The position numbers were made by a program, and so were the translations under genes. The notes under the pieces were generated by a model that worked only from the letters and a program-made list of their open reading frames with translations, did no database searches and had not been told where the DNA came from. Source: Micromonospora sp. NBC_01740 (GTDB lineage: Bacteria > Actinomycetota > Actinomycetes > Mycobacteriales > Micromonosporaceae). Taken from it: DNA of 64,000 nt. The DNA lies in NCBI RefSeq assembly GCF_035920365.1, contig NZ_CP109150.1, positions 2,108,001-2,172,000 of the forward strand. Direction: 5' to 3'. This document shows positions 48,817-59,823 of this stretch, piece by piece; position 1 is the stretch's first letter, and each line of letters begins with the position of its first letter.

Positions 48817-49553
48817 CACATGAACTGCCCACCGTCCACGATCAGCTTCTGCCCGGTCAGGTATCCACTCGCCGGCCCGACGAGGAACTCCAGGGCGTCG
48901 GCGATCTCCTCGGTGGTGCCGATGCGGCCCCGGGGGATCTCCGCGACCACCGCCGCCCGGGCGGCCGGGTCGTCCAGCCGGAACCGGGTCACCAGCTCGT
49001 CGGTCTCGGTCATGCCCGGGATCAGGCAGTTGACCCTGATCCGGGGCGCCAGCTCCAGCGCCAGGCACTTGGTGAGCTGGAGCAGGCCGGCCTTGCTGGC
49101 GCAGTAGTTCACGCCGTTGCGGCGGGGGCGGATGCCGGTGGTGGCCCCCACGTTGACGATCACGCCGTCGTGCCCGGCCGCCAGCATCGCGGGCGCGAAC
49201 GCCCGGGTGAGGTGGAAGACGCCGGAGAGGTTGGTGTCGAGCACCCGCCGCCAGTCCTCGGTCGACATCTCCAGGAACGGCCGGTCGATGTTGATGCCCG
49301 CGTTGTTGACCAGCACGGTCGGCGGGCCGTGCTCCGCGAGGACCGTCTCCACGGCGGCGTTGACCGCGTCGGCGTCGCCGACGTCGAGCCGGACCGGGTG
49401 GAACGCGGCGCCGAGCTCGGCCGCCGCCGACGCCGCCGCGGCGGCGTCACCCCGGTACGGCGCGACCACCCGGTGCCCCAGCTTGACCAGCCGGCGGCTG
49501 AAGGTGAGCCCGATGCCCCGGGTGCCGCCGCTGACGACCGCGAGCGGGCTCAT
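48813..49553 (-). CDS. FabG-like SDR with catalytic Ser replaced
   Basis: 246 residues. Cofactor loop SGGTRGIG (8-15) followed by an Arg-bearing loop (PYRGD) that favours NADP(H), NNAG at 83-86, Tyr150 and Lys154 in VNYCASKAG, and a normal C-terminus (KLIVDGGQFMW). The residue 13 before Tyr, Ser in active SDRs, is Ala137 (VNVGATTG); Thr138 might substitute. Likely a ketoreductase or dehydrogenase for a carrier-bound or free intermediate. ATG 49553 overlaps the thioesterase stop. Confidence 0.87.
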   Translation of the reverse strand: MSPLAVVSGGTRGIGLTFSRRLVKLGHRVVAPYRGDAAAAASAAAELGAAFHPVRLDVGDADAVNAAVETVLAEHGPPTVLVNNAGINIDRPFLEMSTEDWRRVLDTNLSGVFHLTRAFAPAMLAAGHDGVIVNVGATTGIRPRRNGVNYCASKAGLLQLTKCLALELAPRIRVNCLIPGMTETDELVTRFRLDDPAARAAVVAEIPRGRIGTTEEIADALEFLVGPASGYLTGQKLIVDGGQFMW

Positions 49554-50275
49554 CGCAGCACCGCACCGGAGGCGCGGCCGAGGAACGGCGTCACCTCGTC
49601 GACGAGCTGCGGCAGGCGCTCGGGGTCGAAGACGTCGAAGTGCCCCGCGTCGAGCCGCCCGGCGCTCAGCTCCGGCGCCAGTTCCCGCCACCGGGCCTCG
49701 GCCTCGGCGCGGAACCCGAACTCCTCGTCGGTGCACATCAGCATCAGCACCCGGCCGGCGTACGACCGTTCGGCCCGGTAGTCGGCGAGGGCGGCGACCT
49801 GGGTGTCGAAGACCCGCCGGACCCGCTCGACGGTCGCCGGGGCGGGGCGCGGCCCGAGCATCCCGACGACGGTCTCGCGGACCCGGGCGTCCTCCTCGGC
49901 CGTGGCGCGGCGCGGCAGCGGCGTCGCGTCCACCAGCACCAGGTCGGGCAGGTGCCCCCGCTCGGCCAGCCGGACGCACAGCTCCCAGGCGACCGAGCCG
50001 CCGAGGGACCAGCCGAGGACGGCCGCCGGGACCGTGCCGTCCGCGTCCAGCGCCTGCGCCGCCGCGTCGGCCATCTCGGCGATGCTGAGTTCCGGCTCCT
50101 CGTCGGGCAGCAGGCCGGCCGCGCGTACCGCCGCGACGTTGTGGGTCTTGCCGATGGCCGCGGCGAGCCGCAGGTAGGGGTGCAGCCCGCCGCCGGCGCC
50201 CGGCAGCAGTACGCACGCCGGTCGGGCGCCCCGCCGCAGCAGGGGGACCAGCCGGCCGGGCAGCCTGGTCGTCAC
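49550..50275 (-). CDS. Type II thioesterase / alpha-beta hydrolase
   Basis: 241 residues. LLPGAGGGLHPYLRLAAAIG, nucleophile Ser in VLGWSLGGSVAWELCVRLAE, and His in DAGHFDVFDPERL. Size and spacing match TE domains/type II thioesterases of NRPS systems that release product or clear misloaded carriers. It follows the C-A-T protein with a 4-nt overlap and could act in trans as its terminator. GTG 50275. Confidence 0.9.
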   Translation of the reverse strand: MTTRLPGRLVPLLRRGARPACVLLPGAGGGLHPYLRLAAAIGKTHNVAAVRAAGLLPDEEPELSIAEMADAAAQALDADGTVPAAVLGWSLGGSVAWELCVRLAERGHLPDLVLVDATPLPRRATAEEDARVRETVVGMLGPRPAPATVERVRRVFDTQVAALADYRAERSYAGRVLMLMCTDEEFGFRAEAEARWRELAPELSAGRLDAGHFDVFDPERLPQLVDEVTPFLGRASGAVLR

Positions 50276-53200
50276 GGCGTCACCGCCGCATCGTCGCCGC
50301 CCCGCCCCGCGCGGACGAGCCCCGCCAGGGTGGCCACGGTGGGCGCGGCGAAGAAGTCGACAAGCGGCACCGCCACCCCGTAGCGCTCCTGCACCTCGGC
50401 GAGGGTGGTGAAGATGTTCAGCGAGTGTGCGCCGTACTCGATGAGCGGGCGGTCCGGCCGGATGCCCTCGACGTCGAGCACCCCGCCCCACAGCCCGGCC
50501 AGCTCCCGCTCCAGGTCGTCGGCGTACGCGACCTCGGCGGTGTCGGCGCTCTGCTGCTCGACCAGCAGCTCGTCGGCGAGCCGCAGCAGGGCGTCGCGGT
50601 CGGTCTTGCCGGTCGGCGTGGTCGGGACCCGGTCGACCGGGAAGATCCACAGGGGACGCATGTAGACCGGCAGCGCCGTGGTCAGCCGTTGGCGGACCTG
50701 TTCCGGGTCGACGGTCGAGTCCGCGTCGGGACGGACGAACAGCCCGAGTTCCCGGTCGGACCCGGAGCCCCGGACCACGGCCACCGACTGTCGGACGCCG
50801 TCGACCTGGTTCGCGACCGCCTCGATCTCGCCCAGCTCGATCCGGTACCCCCGGATCTTGACCTGGGTGTCCATCCGGCCCAGGAAGACCAGGTCGCCCC
50901 GGTCGTCGCGGACCACGAGGTCCCCGGTGCGGTACATGGTCGCGTCGGGCGCACCGGAGAACCGGTCGGGCACGAACCGTTCGGCCGTGATCTCCGGGTC
51001 GTTGATGTAGCCGTCGGCGGGGCAGTCCCCGCCCAGGAGCAGCTCGCCGGCGACGCCGGGCGGGGCGAGGTGGCCGGTGGCGTCGACCACGTACGCGCTC
51101 ACCCGCGGGTACGGCTGGCCGATCGGCACGTGGGTCGGCCACACCGCGTCCCGGTACGACAGCCGGTGCGAGGTGACCGCGTGGGTCTCGGTGGGGCCGT
51201 ACAGGTTGACCAGGGTGCAGTGCGGGTGGGCGAGGAAGAAGTCGCGGATCTCGTCGTCGACGATGAGCTGCTCGCCGGAGACGCACAGGTAGCGCAGCGC
51301 GGGCAACCGGGTGCCCCGGCTCGCGGCGGTCTGCACCAGGGGGCGCAGCGCCGCGACCGGCAGGTAGACGTGGGTCACCTCGGTCCTGGCGATCCGGCTG
51401 AGGACGGCGGTGAACATCCGCCGGTCGGCCGGCTCGCGGGAGACCACCGTCCCGCCCGCCGCCAGGGTCGGCAGGATCTCCTGGAAGGAGACGTCGAAGC
51501 CGAGCGGGGCGTACTGGAGGAAGCGGGTCTCGGCGTCCATGCCGAGGGCCGCGATCTGCCAGCTGGTGAGGTTGGCCAGGGGGCGGTGTCCCATCTGGAC
51601 GCCCTTGGGCTGCCCGGTGGAGCCCGACGTGTACATCACGTAGATCGGGGCGTCGGGATCGGCCAGCGGGTCGGGCACCGGCTCCGTCGTGGCGGCCAGG
51701 TCCGCCACCGCGACCGTGGGCACGTCGGGCACCAGGGCCTCGCCGACGACGAACTCGCAGCCGGCCCGCCGGACCATGTACTCCAGCCGCTCGGCGGGCA
51801 GGCCCGGATCCAGGGGGAGGTACGCCGCGCCCCGGCGGAGGATGGCCAGGATGGCGGTCACCGTGTCGCAGAGCGTCGTCGCGGCGAGGCCCACCACGGC
51901 CCGGGGGCCCACGCCGTGCGCGGCGAGCCCGGCGCTGATCCGCTCGGCCTCGGCCAGCAACTGGCGGTAGTCGAGCCGGCGGGTCGGGTCCTCGATCGCG
52001 GGGGCGTCGGGTCGCTGCCGGGCCGCCGCCGTCACCCAGTCCCACGGCGTGTCGCCGGTCAGCGGGCTGGTCCAGCCGTCGGAGCGGACGCTGGCCGTGG
52101 CGGAGGCGTCGGCGAAGAGGTCACCGAGCCGTTGCGAGCCGTCCCGGACCGTTCCGCGTACGGCGTCGCGCAGCGAGGTGAGCAGCCCGTCGGCGACGAC
52201 GGGTGCGATGAGCTGCCGGTCGTACTCGAGTTCGAGCAGCCAGCGGCCGTCGACGGGGGTGGCGCCCAGCCAGAGGTCGAACTTGGCGGTGCCGTTGCCG
52301 GGCTCCAGGACCCGCAGCACGGCCCCGCCCGGTTCGGGTGTGAAGGTGTCCTGCATGGCGAGCATCGCCGAGAACAGCGGGTTGCGGTTGCTGGATCGGT
52401 CGGGCCGTACGTCGGCGACGAGCCGGTTGAAGGTGACGTCGACGTTCGCGCGGCAGAAGTCGATGGACTCCCGGACCACCTTGCCGAGATGCTCGTCGAC
52501 GGTGCGGCTCCACTCCACGTCGACGGTGACCGGCAGCGTGTTGACGAAGAAGCCGCCCAGGTCGAAGGCGCCGATCGTGCGGCGGGCCATGAACGGGCTG
52601 CCGACCAGGACGCTGGACACGTTGCCGTGCCGGGCCAGCACGGTGCCGTAGATGCCGGAGAAGAAGACGAAGGGGGAGATCTCCAGCCGCCGGCAGGTCT
52701 CCGACAGCGCGGCCGTCTCGGCCGCGCTCAGGTACCAGCTGACCCGGTCGCCGGTGAACTCCGTCTGCGCGGCGCGGCCGGGCAGGGGGGCCAGCACCAG
52801 GGGCGGGACCTCCCGCAACCGGGCCGCCCACTCCCGGGACCGGTCGACGACGCGGTCGGAGGTGGCGGTGCGGTTCTGCGCCGCCAGCTCCTTGACGAAG
52901 GCCTTCTCGCGGGCGGCGCGCCGCTGCTCGACCTCCGCCCCGGCGAGGCGGCCGGACAGTGCCTCCTGGAGGTCCCGCACCAGGGGCCCCATCGACACGC
53001 CGTCGAGGATGATGTGGTGGTCGCAGAGGATGACGGCCACCCGGGGCTCGTCGACGCAGCGGACGACGGCGAAGCGGTACGCGGGGCCGTTGGCCAGGTC
53101 GAACTCGGGTCGGCCGATCCGCCGCTGCGCCGCGCCGACGGCCTCCTCGAAGTCGCGCAGCCGAGCCGTGACCCGTTCGAGCGGGAAGTCCTCCGGACCC

Positions 53201-53466
53201 GGCGGCGGGGTGAGCCGCGCGTGCATCTCCGGGAGCAGCCCGAAGACCTGGCGCATCGCCGGCTGGACGGCGACCACCGTGGCCAGCGCGCGTTCGATCG
53301 TCTCGTCGGGGATCGACGGGTCGATGTCGAAGCGGACGAGCTGGTTGTAGACGGCGCGGCCGGGCGAGCGTTCGTTGACGACCAGCAGCCCCTTCTGCGA
53401 CTCGGTGATCGGCAGTCGCACCGGCCCGGTGTCCGTCGCGGGTTCCGTCCCGGCCGTCGTGGTCAC
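50272..53466 (-). CDS. NRPS: condensation - adenylation - carrier (C-A-T)
   Basis: 1064 residues. C domain about 15-440 with HHIILDG at 150-156. A domain about 465-975: YVMYTSGSTGQPKGVQMG (A3), FDVSFQEILPTLAAGG (A4), LVNLYGPTETHAV (A5), YRTGDLVVRDDRG (A7), GRMDTQVKIRGYRIELGEIE (A8), TPTGKTDRDALL (A10). T domain near the end with IEYGAHSLNIFTTLAEVQ, Ser in AHS. My hand reading of the pocket is D-V-Q-Y-C-S-L-A-V; a DVQ start occurs in proline-type pockets, but this is weak evidence. The upstream donor for its C domain is probably the free carrier protein at 53463. GTG 53466 overlaps that gene by 4 nt. Confidence 0.93.
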   Translation of the reverse strand: MTTTAGTEPATDTGPVRLPITESQKGLLVVNERSPGRAVYNQLVRFDIDPSIPDETIERALATVVAVQPAMRQVFGLLPEMHARLTPPPGPEDFPLERVTARLRDFEEAVGAAQRRIGRPEFDLANGPAYRFAVVRCVDEPRVAVILCDHHIILDGVSMGPLVRDLQEALSGRLAGAEVEQRRAAREKAFVKELAAQNRTATSDRVVDRSREWAARLREVPPLVLAPLPGRAAQTEFTGDRVSWYLSAAETAALSETCRRLEISPFVFFSGIYGTVLARHGNVSSVLVGSPFMARRTIGAFDLGGFFVNTLPVTVDVEWSRTVDEHLGKVVRESIDFCRANVDVTFNRLVADVRPDRSSNRNPLFSAMLAMQDTFTPEPGGAVLRVLEPGNGTAKFDLWLGATPVDGRWLLELEYDRQLIAPVVADGLLTSLRDAVRGTVRDGSQRLGDLFADASATASVRSDGWTSPLTGDTPWDWVTAAARQRPDAPAIEDPTRRLDYRQLLAEAERISAGLAAHGVGPRAVVGLAATTLCDTVTAILAILRRGAAYLPLDPGLPAERLEYMVRRAGCEFVVGEALVPDVPTVAVADLAATTEPVPDPLADPDAPIYVMYTSGSTGQPKGVQMGHRPLANLTSWQIAALGMDAETRFLQYAPLGFDVSFQEILPTLAAGGTVVSREPADRRMFTAVLSRIARTEVTHVYLPVAALRPLVQTAASRGTRLPALRYLCVSGEQLIVDDEIRDFFLAHPHCTLVNLYGPTETHAVTSHRLSYRDAVWPTHVPIGQPYPRVSAYVVDATGHLAPPGVAGELLLGGDCPADGYINDPEITAERFVPDRFSGAPDATMYRTGDLVVRDDRGDLVFLGRMDTQVKIRGYRIELGEIEAVANQVDGVRQSVAVVRGSGSDRELGLFVRPDADSTVDPEQVRQRLTTALPVYMRPLWIFPVDRVPTTPTGKTDRDALLRLADELLVEQQSADTAEVAYADDLERELAGLWGGVLDVEGIRPDRPLIEYGAHSLNIFTTLAEVQERYGVAVPLVDFFAAPTVATLAGLVRAGRGGDDAAVTP

Positions 53467-53711
53467 CGTGCGCCCCCGGTCTCGGCGCCCACGGCGCTCA
53501 GCTCGCGTAGCCACTGCTTGAGGTCACCGACGGTGCGGAGGTCCACCAGGCGGGTGGCGTCGATCTCCGCGTCGTCGTCGTCGGCCAGCTCGACGGCGAG
53601 CCGCAGCAGGGACAGCGATTCGAGGCCGGCCTCCAGCAGGGGGGTCGAGTCGTCGAAGGCCACCGACGCGTACTTCGCGATCGTCGTGTCGAGGTCAGCT
53701 GGAGTCGTCAT
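53463..53711 (-). CDS. Free carrier protein (PCP/ACP), first gene of the 22-gene unit
   Basis: 82 residues: MTTPADLDTTIAKYASVAFD, TPLLEAGLESLSLLRLAVEL (Ser in LES), DATRLVDLRTVGDLKQWLRE. The AGLESLSLLRLA motif is a standard phosphopantetheine site. As the first gene, directly upstream of the C-A-T protein, it may carry the starter acyl or aminoacyl group, loaded by the A domain at 55837 or another ligase. ATG 53711 with GGGAAG upstream. Confidence 0.9.
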   Translation of the reverse strand: MTTPADLDTTIAKYASVAFDDSTPLLEAGLESLSLLRLAVELADDDDAEIDATRLVDLRTVGDLKQWLRELSAVGAETGGAR

Positions 53712-54481
53712 CCCTGCTTCCCGTTCACCTGAGGTCGGCCGCGCCGCAATGATCGGAAACCGGGCGAGGAGCCGGGCCGCCGATCGAGGTGGGGGTCGAC
53801 TGAATTTGCGCTTGAAAGTTCTACGGGTCCGAGCATCCCGGCGCCGATGTTCTCTCGATGTTCCCGGGATGGAATGTCGTTGGTCGCTGATTCGGGTGGC
53901 ATCCCGGAGCCCGTCCGGTACCGGGCGGAGGCGGCGTAAAAGGGGCGCTGGCCAGTGGCGCGAGCCTGGAGGCGGGGCCCGGCGGGGCGGCAATGCCGCC
54001 GTAATCGCCTCAGATGCGGCACCGGGCGACAGAAACCCCCGTACGTATTATTCGGGTCCCCGGTGGGCTGCCGTGGCCGCCGCCGGAAGGGCCGGCCGAC
54101 GCACTGACGTGAGGATGGACACGTTCCCCCGGATGACCTATGGTGCAACCAGCGCAACGCAGAGTATTCCCATAAGGTGCGAAAAGGACTTTCCGCGATT
54201 GTTGGAGCCGCCTGCCGATACCCGTACGACCACCCTGTCAACGCGCGGACCCCGATGACCTGCGACTCCGTTCAGCCCCGGCGACCGGTCCGATCGGAAT
54301 TGCCGGCGATGGCCGGGGCGGAAGTGCGGGATCGGTCCCCGACCCGCCCGGCATTGCGTGTCAGCTAATTGACAAGCACGGTCGGGTAAATGGTCCCTTA
54401 TCGTTTGTCCGGGTGCTGTGCGAACTCCGCGGCGGAGTTCTGATTCACTTCTCCCAATTCAAGACCGTGCGAGGGATTGTC
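53712..54481. other. 770-bp divergent regulatory region of the cluster
   Basis: No gene supported. It separates the 22-gene minus-strand unit from the MFS/A-domain/SARP genes and must hold both promoters. AT-richer than the coding DNA, including a consensus -35-like TTGACA at 54369-54374 towards the MFS gene. Contains the phased repeat at 53845-53863. Confidence 0.65.
53845..53863. promoter_or_regulatory. Predicted SARP binding site (11-bp-phased direct repeat)
   Basis: CGATGTTC at 53845-53852 and again at 53856-53863, start-to-start spacing 11 bp; a third weaker copy (GGATGGAA) follows in phase at 53867. SARP regulators bind heptamer direct repeats spaced by 11 or 22 bp next to the -35 region. 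It lies 134 bp upstream of the first gene of the 22-gene unit, and a SARP gene is in the cluster. Confidence 0.55.
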
Positions 54482-55836
54482 GTGGCCACAGCTCAAACCA
54501 CAGCGCAGGCGGATCCGCCCGGAGCCAGGCGAAACGAATGGATTCTGGTCATCTTCACGGGCACTACCAACATCGCCGACGCGGTGGCCCGGATCGCCCT
54601 CCCGCTGCTCGCCGCCCAGATCAGTCGATCACCCGTCGTCGTCACCGCCGTCGCGGCCATCATGAGCCTGCCGTGGTTGGTGGCCGCGCTGCACGTCGGC
54701 GTCTTCGTCGACCGGATGGACCGGCGGGCCCTGCTGATGGGCGCCGAGATCGCCCGGATGGTCGCCGTCGGCGCGCTCCTCGTCGCCGTGCTCGCCGCGA
54801 GCCCCACCCTGGCGTTGATCTACGCCGCCGCCCTGGTCATCGGCCTGGCCGACGTGGTGGCCGGGATCGCCGGAGTCTCCATCGTCCCGTCGGCCGTGCC
54901 GAAACACCGCTGGGAGACCGCCAACGCGCGGATCACGGCCCTGGAATACCTGTTCAACGGCTTCGCCGGGCAGCCGATCGGCGGCTTCCTGGTGGCGGTC
55001 GGGTTCGGGCTCGCGCTCAGCGTCACCGGGTTCGCCTACGTGGCCGGCGCGGTCCTGCTGCTCCTGTTGGTCGGCAACTTCAAGGTCGCGGCCCCCGAGC
55101 GCAAGCGCTCGGTCAACGAGGACATCCGCGAGGGCCTCCGGTTCCTCTGGCAGCACCGGCTGCTCCGGACGATGGCGCTGCTCATCGCGATCATGGCCGG
55201 CTGCTGGGCGGCGTGGCTCGCCCTCATCCCGGTCTACGCCGTCGGCGGCCCGCTCGGCCTCGACGAACGGCAGTACGGCTTCCTGCTCACCGGCCTCGGC
55301 GCGGGCGGGGTGATCGGCACCGTCATCGTCGGGCCGGTCAACCGGTGGATCGGCCGACGCTGGTCCATGTTCACCGACATCGTCGGCGCCTTCGCCCTCG
55401 TCGCGGCCCCGGCGCTGCTGCCCGCCGCGCCGTCCAGCGCCTGGGCCATCGGCGCCGCGGCGTTCCTCGCCGGCGCCGGCGGCACGATGTGGACGGTCAA
55501 CTCCCGGTTCATCACGCAGTCCCTGGTGCCGGCCGACATGCTCGGTCGGTTCAGCGCCGCGAGCCGCCTCGTGGCCTGGGGCATGACCCCGGTCGCCGCG
55601 ATCCTCGCCGGCATCCTCGCCGAGTTCTTCTCCTACCAGGTGGCGTTCGGCTTCTTCGCGGTGCTCTGCGTACTGCTGATCTACCCGTTCTTCAAGGTGG
55701 TCACCCGGGAGCGCATGGCTGAGGTCGACGGCCCGGCCGCCGCCCCGGCGTCCGGCGACCCGGACGACAGCGGGGGCGCCGGCACCGCCGACGACGGTGG
55801 GGACCTGCCGGAGGCGGCGACCACCGGCGGCTCCCG

Positions 55837-55840
<4 letters not shown>
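54482..55840 (+). CDS. MFS transporter (probable product exporter)
   Basis: 452 residues, twelve predicted transmembrane helices, of the Mef/enterobactin-exporter-like group (GTTNIADAVARIALPLLAAQ, VGVFVDRMDRRALLMGAEIA, TANARITALEYLFNGFAGQP). A loop near residue 190 and an acidic/Gly tail after 425 face the cytoplasm. Position as first gene of the divergent operon suggests export of, or resistance to, the cluster's product. GTG 54482 with GAGGG 6 nt upstream is preferred; an in-frame ATG is not available nearby. The 3' end overlaps the A-domain gene by 4 nt. Confidence 0.9.
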
Positions 55841-57387
<1,547 letters not shown>

Positions 57388-57428
57388 GCGGCGCCGACTC
57401 CCACCACGCTCACGAATCGAGAGCAGAG

Positions 57429-59303
57429 ATGCCCATCCCGCGGCAAGCACCACCCGCCCGCCTGCGTTTCCGGTTGATGGGGCCGGTGGAGTTCCACGAC
57501 GGCGTCCAGTGGCGGGGGATCGGCTCGGCGAAACAGCGCGCGTTGCTGGCGATGCTGCTGCTCAAGGCCGATCAGGTGGTGTCGCTCGAACAACTGGTGG
57601 CCGAACTCTGGGACGACAACCCGCCGGCCTCGGCCAGCGGCCTCGTCGCCGGGTACGCGTGGCGGCTGCGCCGCGCCCTGAACGACCGCGACGGCCGCGT
57701 CCTGACCACCCGCAGTCCCGGCTACCGCCTGGTGGTCGCCGCGGAGACGATCGACATCGGCGAGTGCGAGCGGCTGATCAGGCAGGCCCACGCCGATCTC
57801 GCGGCCGGCCTGCCGGACGCCGCCGTCGAGGGGTTCGACGCGGCGCTGGCGCTGTGGCGCGGCGCCCCGCTGGCCGACGTCCGGCCGACCCCGCTGGTGA
57901 TGGCCGAGGTGGCCCGCCTGGAGGAGACCCGGATCGCGACGGTCGAGGCCCGCATCGGCGCCGAGCTGGAGCTGGGCCGGCACGGCATGCTGCTGCCGGA
58001 ACTCAAGGTGCTCGTCAGCCAGCATCCCCTGCGGGAGCGCCTGCACGCCCACCTGATGACCGCCCTGTACCGCGACGGCCAGCAGGCGGTCGCCCTGGGC
58101 GCGTACCGCGACCTGCGGCGGTTGCTGGTCGACGAGCTGGGCATCGAGCCCAGCGAGTCCCTGCGCGACCTGGAACAGCGGATCCTGCGCAACGATCCGG
58201 CGCTGCGGCTGCACCACCCCGGGGCCCGCCCACCCGTGCGGGTGGTCACGCCGAGCCCGCCGGCCTCCCGGTTCCCCGCCGACCCGGTGGCCCTGCACGG
58301 GCGGGGGGTCGAGCTGGGCCGGCTGGTCAAGGGAGTGCGGTCCGGGCGGCCGGGCGTGGTCCAGGGGCTGGCCGGCGCCGGCAAGACCGCCCTGGCGGTG
58401 CGCGCCGCGCACGAGCTGGCCGCGGAGCACCCGGGCGGGTCGGTGTTCGTGCCCATGGGCGGGGGGACACCCGACGGGCCGGCGGAGGCCGCCCGGGCGG
58501 TGCGGGTCCTGGCCGAGGCGCTCGGGTTGTCGTCGCCGACGGGCGACCACCCCGCGTCGGGCTGGTCCGCCCTGTTGACCGGCCGTCGGGTCGTGGTCGT
58601 CCTCGACGACGTGGCGACCGCCGCCCAGGTACGCGTCCTCGGGCCGGTGCCCGTCGGATGCGCCCTGATCGTCACCTCACGCTCCGGGATGACCACCCTC
58701 GACGGGGCCACCCGGGTCTCCGTCGGCGCCCTGGACACGGACGACGCGCTCGACGTGCTCCGGTACCACCTCGGCGCCGAGCGGGTGGACGCCGAGCCCG
58801 AGGCGGCGCGGACGCTCGTGCAGCGCTGCGACGCACTGCCCCTGGCCCTGCGGATCGTGGCCGCCCGGCTGGCGACGCGGCAGAACTGGTCGCTCGCCGC
58901 CTTCGCCGCCCGGCTGGCCGATCCCGCCGCCCGGCTCGACGCCCTGGTCTGCGAGTCGATGTCGATCCGGGACTGCCTCGCCGGCGCGGTACGGGTGCTG
59001 ACCCGGTACGGCGACGGCGACGGTGTGGCGCTGCGGGCCCTGCGGCTGCTGAGTCGACTGGACCGGGGCCTGGTCGGCGTGTCGAACCTCGCCGCGCTGT
59101 CGGGCCAGCCGATGGCCGCCGCCGAGGTCGCCGCCGAACGCCTGGTCGACGCGGGGCTCGCCGAGGCGCTGCCCGACGGCCGCTACCGGATCCCCGAGCT
59201 CGTCCGTGCCCACGTACGCGAACTGGGCCGCAGCCCGGAGTGCGACCAGGTCGTGGCCCTGCGCGGTCAGCATCCCACCACGACTGCCCGACCGCGCCGG
59301 TGA
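57429..59303 (+). CDS. AfsR/SARP-family pathway regulator with NB-ARC ATPase domain
   Basis: 624 residues. Winged-helix DNA-binding domain (about 12-103: FRLMGPVEFHDGVQWRGIGS, KQRALLAMLLLKADQVVSLE), bacterial transcriptional activator domain (about 108-255: ERLHAHLMTALYRDGQQAVA, YRDLRRLLVDELGIEPSESL), then an NB-ARC module with P-loop GLAGAGKT at 313-320 and VVVVLDDV. No C-terminal TPR array, so it is a medium-size SARP. ATG 57429. It is the probable activator of the 22-gene unit through the phased repeat at 53845-53863. 41 nt follow the A-domain stop, so it may be co-transcribed with MFS and A domain. Confidence 0.92.
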   Translation: MPIPRQAPPARLRFRLMGPVEFHDGVQWRGIGSAKQRALLAMLLLKADQVVSLEQLVAELWDDNPPASASGLVAGYAWRLRRALNDRDGRVLTTRSPGYRLVVAAETIDIGECERLIRQAHADLAAGLPDAAVEGFDAALALWRGAPLADVRPTPLVMAEVARLEETRIATVEARIGAELELGRHGMLLPELKVLVSQHPLRERLHAHLMTALYRDGQQAVALGAYRDLRRLLVDELGIEPSESLRDLEQRILRNDPALRLHHPGARPPVRVVTPSPPASRFPADPVALHGRGVELGRLVKGVRSGRPGVVQGLAGAGKTALAVRAAHELAAEHPGGSVFVPMGGGTPDGPAEAARAVRVLAEALGLSSPTGDHPASGWSALLTGRRVVVVLDDVATAAQVRVLGPVPVGCALIVTSRSGMTTLDGATRVSVGALDTDDALDVLRYHLGAERVDAEPEAARTLVQRCDALPLALRIVAARLATRQNWSLAAFAARLADPAARLDALVCESMSIRDCLAGAVRVLTRYGDGDGVALRALRLLSRLDRGLVGVSNLAALSGQPMAAAEVAAERLVDAGLAEALPDGRYRIPELVRAHVRELGRSPECDQVVALRGQHPTTTARPRR

Positions 59304-59383
59304 GCCGGCCCGGACGGGCACGCGGCACGGCGGCCCGGCTGCCGGCGGGTGATCGTCGCCGGGTCGGCCGTCGGACGGGCCGG

Positions 59384-59779
59384 TCAGGCGACGGCGATCG
59401 CCTCGATCTCGATGATCCACTCCGGGTCGAAGATTCCGGTGACGATCACCGTCAGGGCGGGGCGGTGTGCGCCGAGCACCTCGTTGCGGACCTTGGTGTT
59501 GACGTCGGCGTGCCGGCGGTCGGCCAGGAACGTGGTCACCTTGACCAGATTGTCGACGTCCATGCCGGCGTCGGCGAGGACGGCCCGGATGTTGTCCCAG
59601 ACCAGCCGGCACTGCGCCTCGGGGGTGGCCGGGACGTGGCCGTCCCGGGACTGGGGGATCTGCCCGCTGATGAACAGCATCCGCCCGGCGGTCTGGACCT
59701 CCAGCGCGTTGTGGTAACCGCCCGTGGCCTCCGGCACCGACTCGGGGTTGATCGGCCTCATCTGCATGGTCTCGATCAC
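59384..59779 (-). CDS. RidA family protein (enamine/imine deaminase)
   Basis: 131 residues. GGYHNALEVQTAGRMLFISG, QIPQSRDGHVPATPEAQCRL, VWDNIRAVLADAGMDVDNLV and TVIVTGIFDPEWIIEIEAIA are the RidA/YjgF fold. The Arg that binds the carboxylate in active deaminases (…R-P-A-…) is at ahRPALTVI, and Glu in IEIEAIA. RidA hydrolyses reactive enamines made by PLP enzymes. Next to a cluster with two PLP enzymes it may have a house-cleaning or dedicated role (inference). A palindrome lies just upstream. Confidence 0.9.
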   Translation of the reverse strand: MIETMQMRPINPESVPEATGGYHNALEVQTAGRMLFISGQIPQSRDGHVPATPEAQCRLVWDNIRAVLADAGMDVDNLVKVTTFLADRRHADVNTKVRNEVLGAHRPALTVIVTGIFDPEWIIEIEAIAVA

Positions 59780-59823
59780 GTGTAGTCCTTCCGATTGTCC
59801 GGGGAATCCGGATTACGGACTGT

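Noticed and set aside
29910..53711. Hydroxamate siderophore cluster
   Set aside because: The formyltransferase and neighbouring uptake genes suggest it, but there is no N-hydroxylating ornithine/lysine monooxygenase and no iron box seen near 53711.
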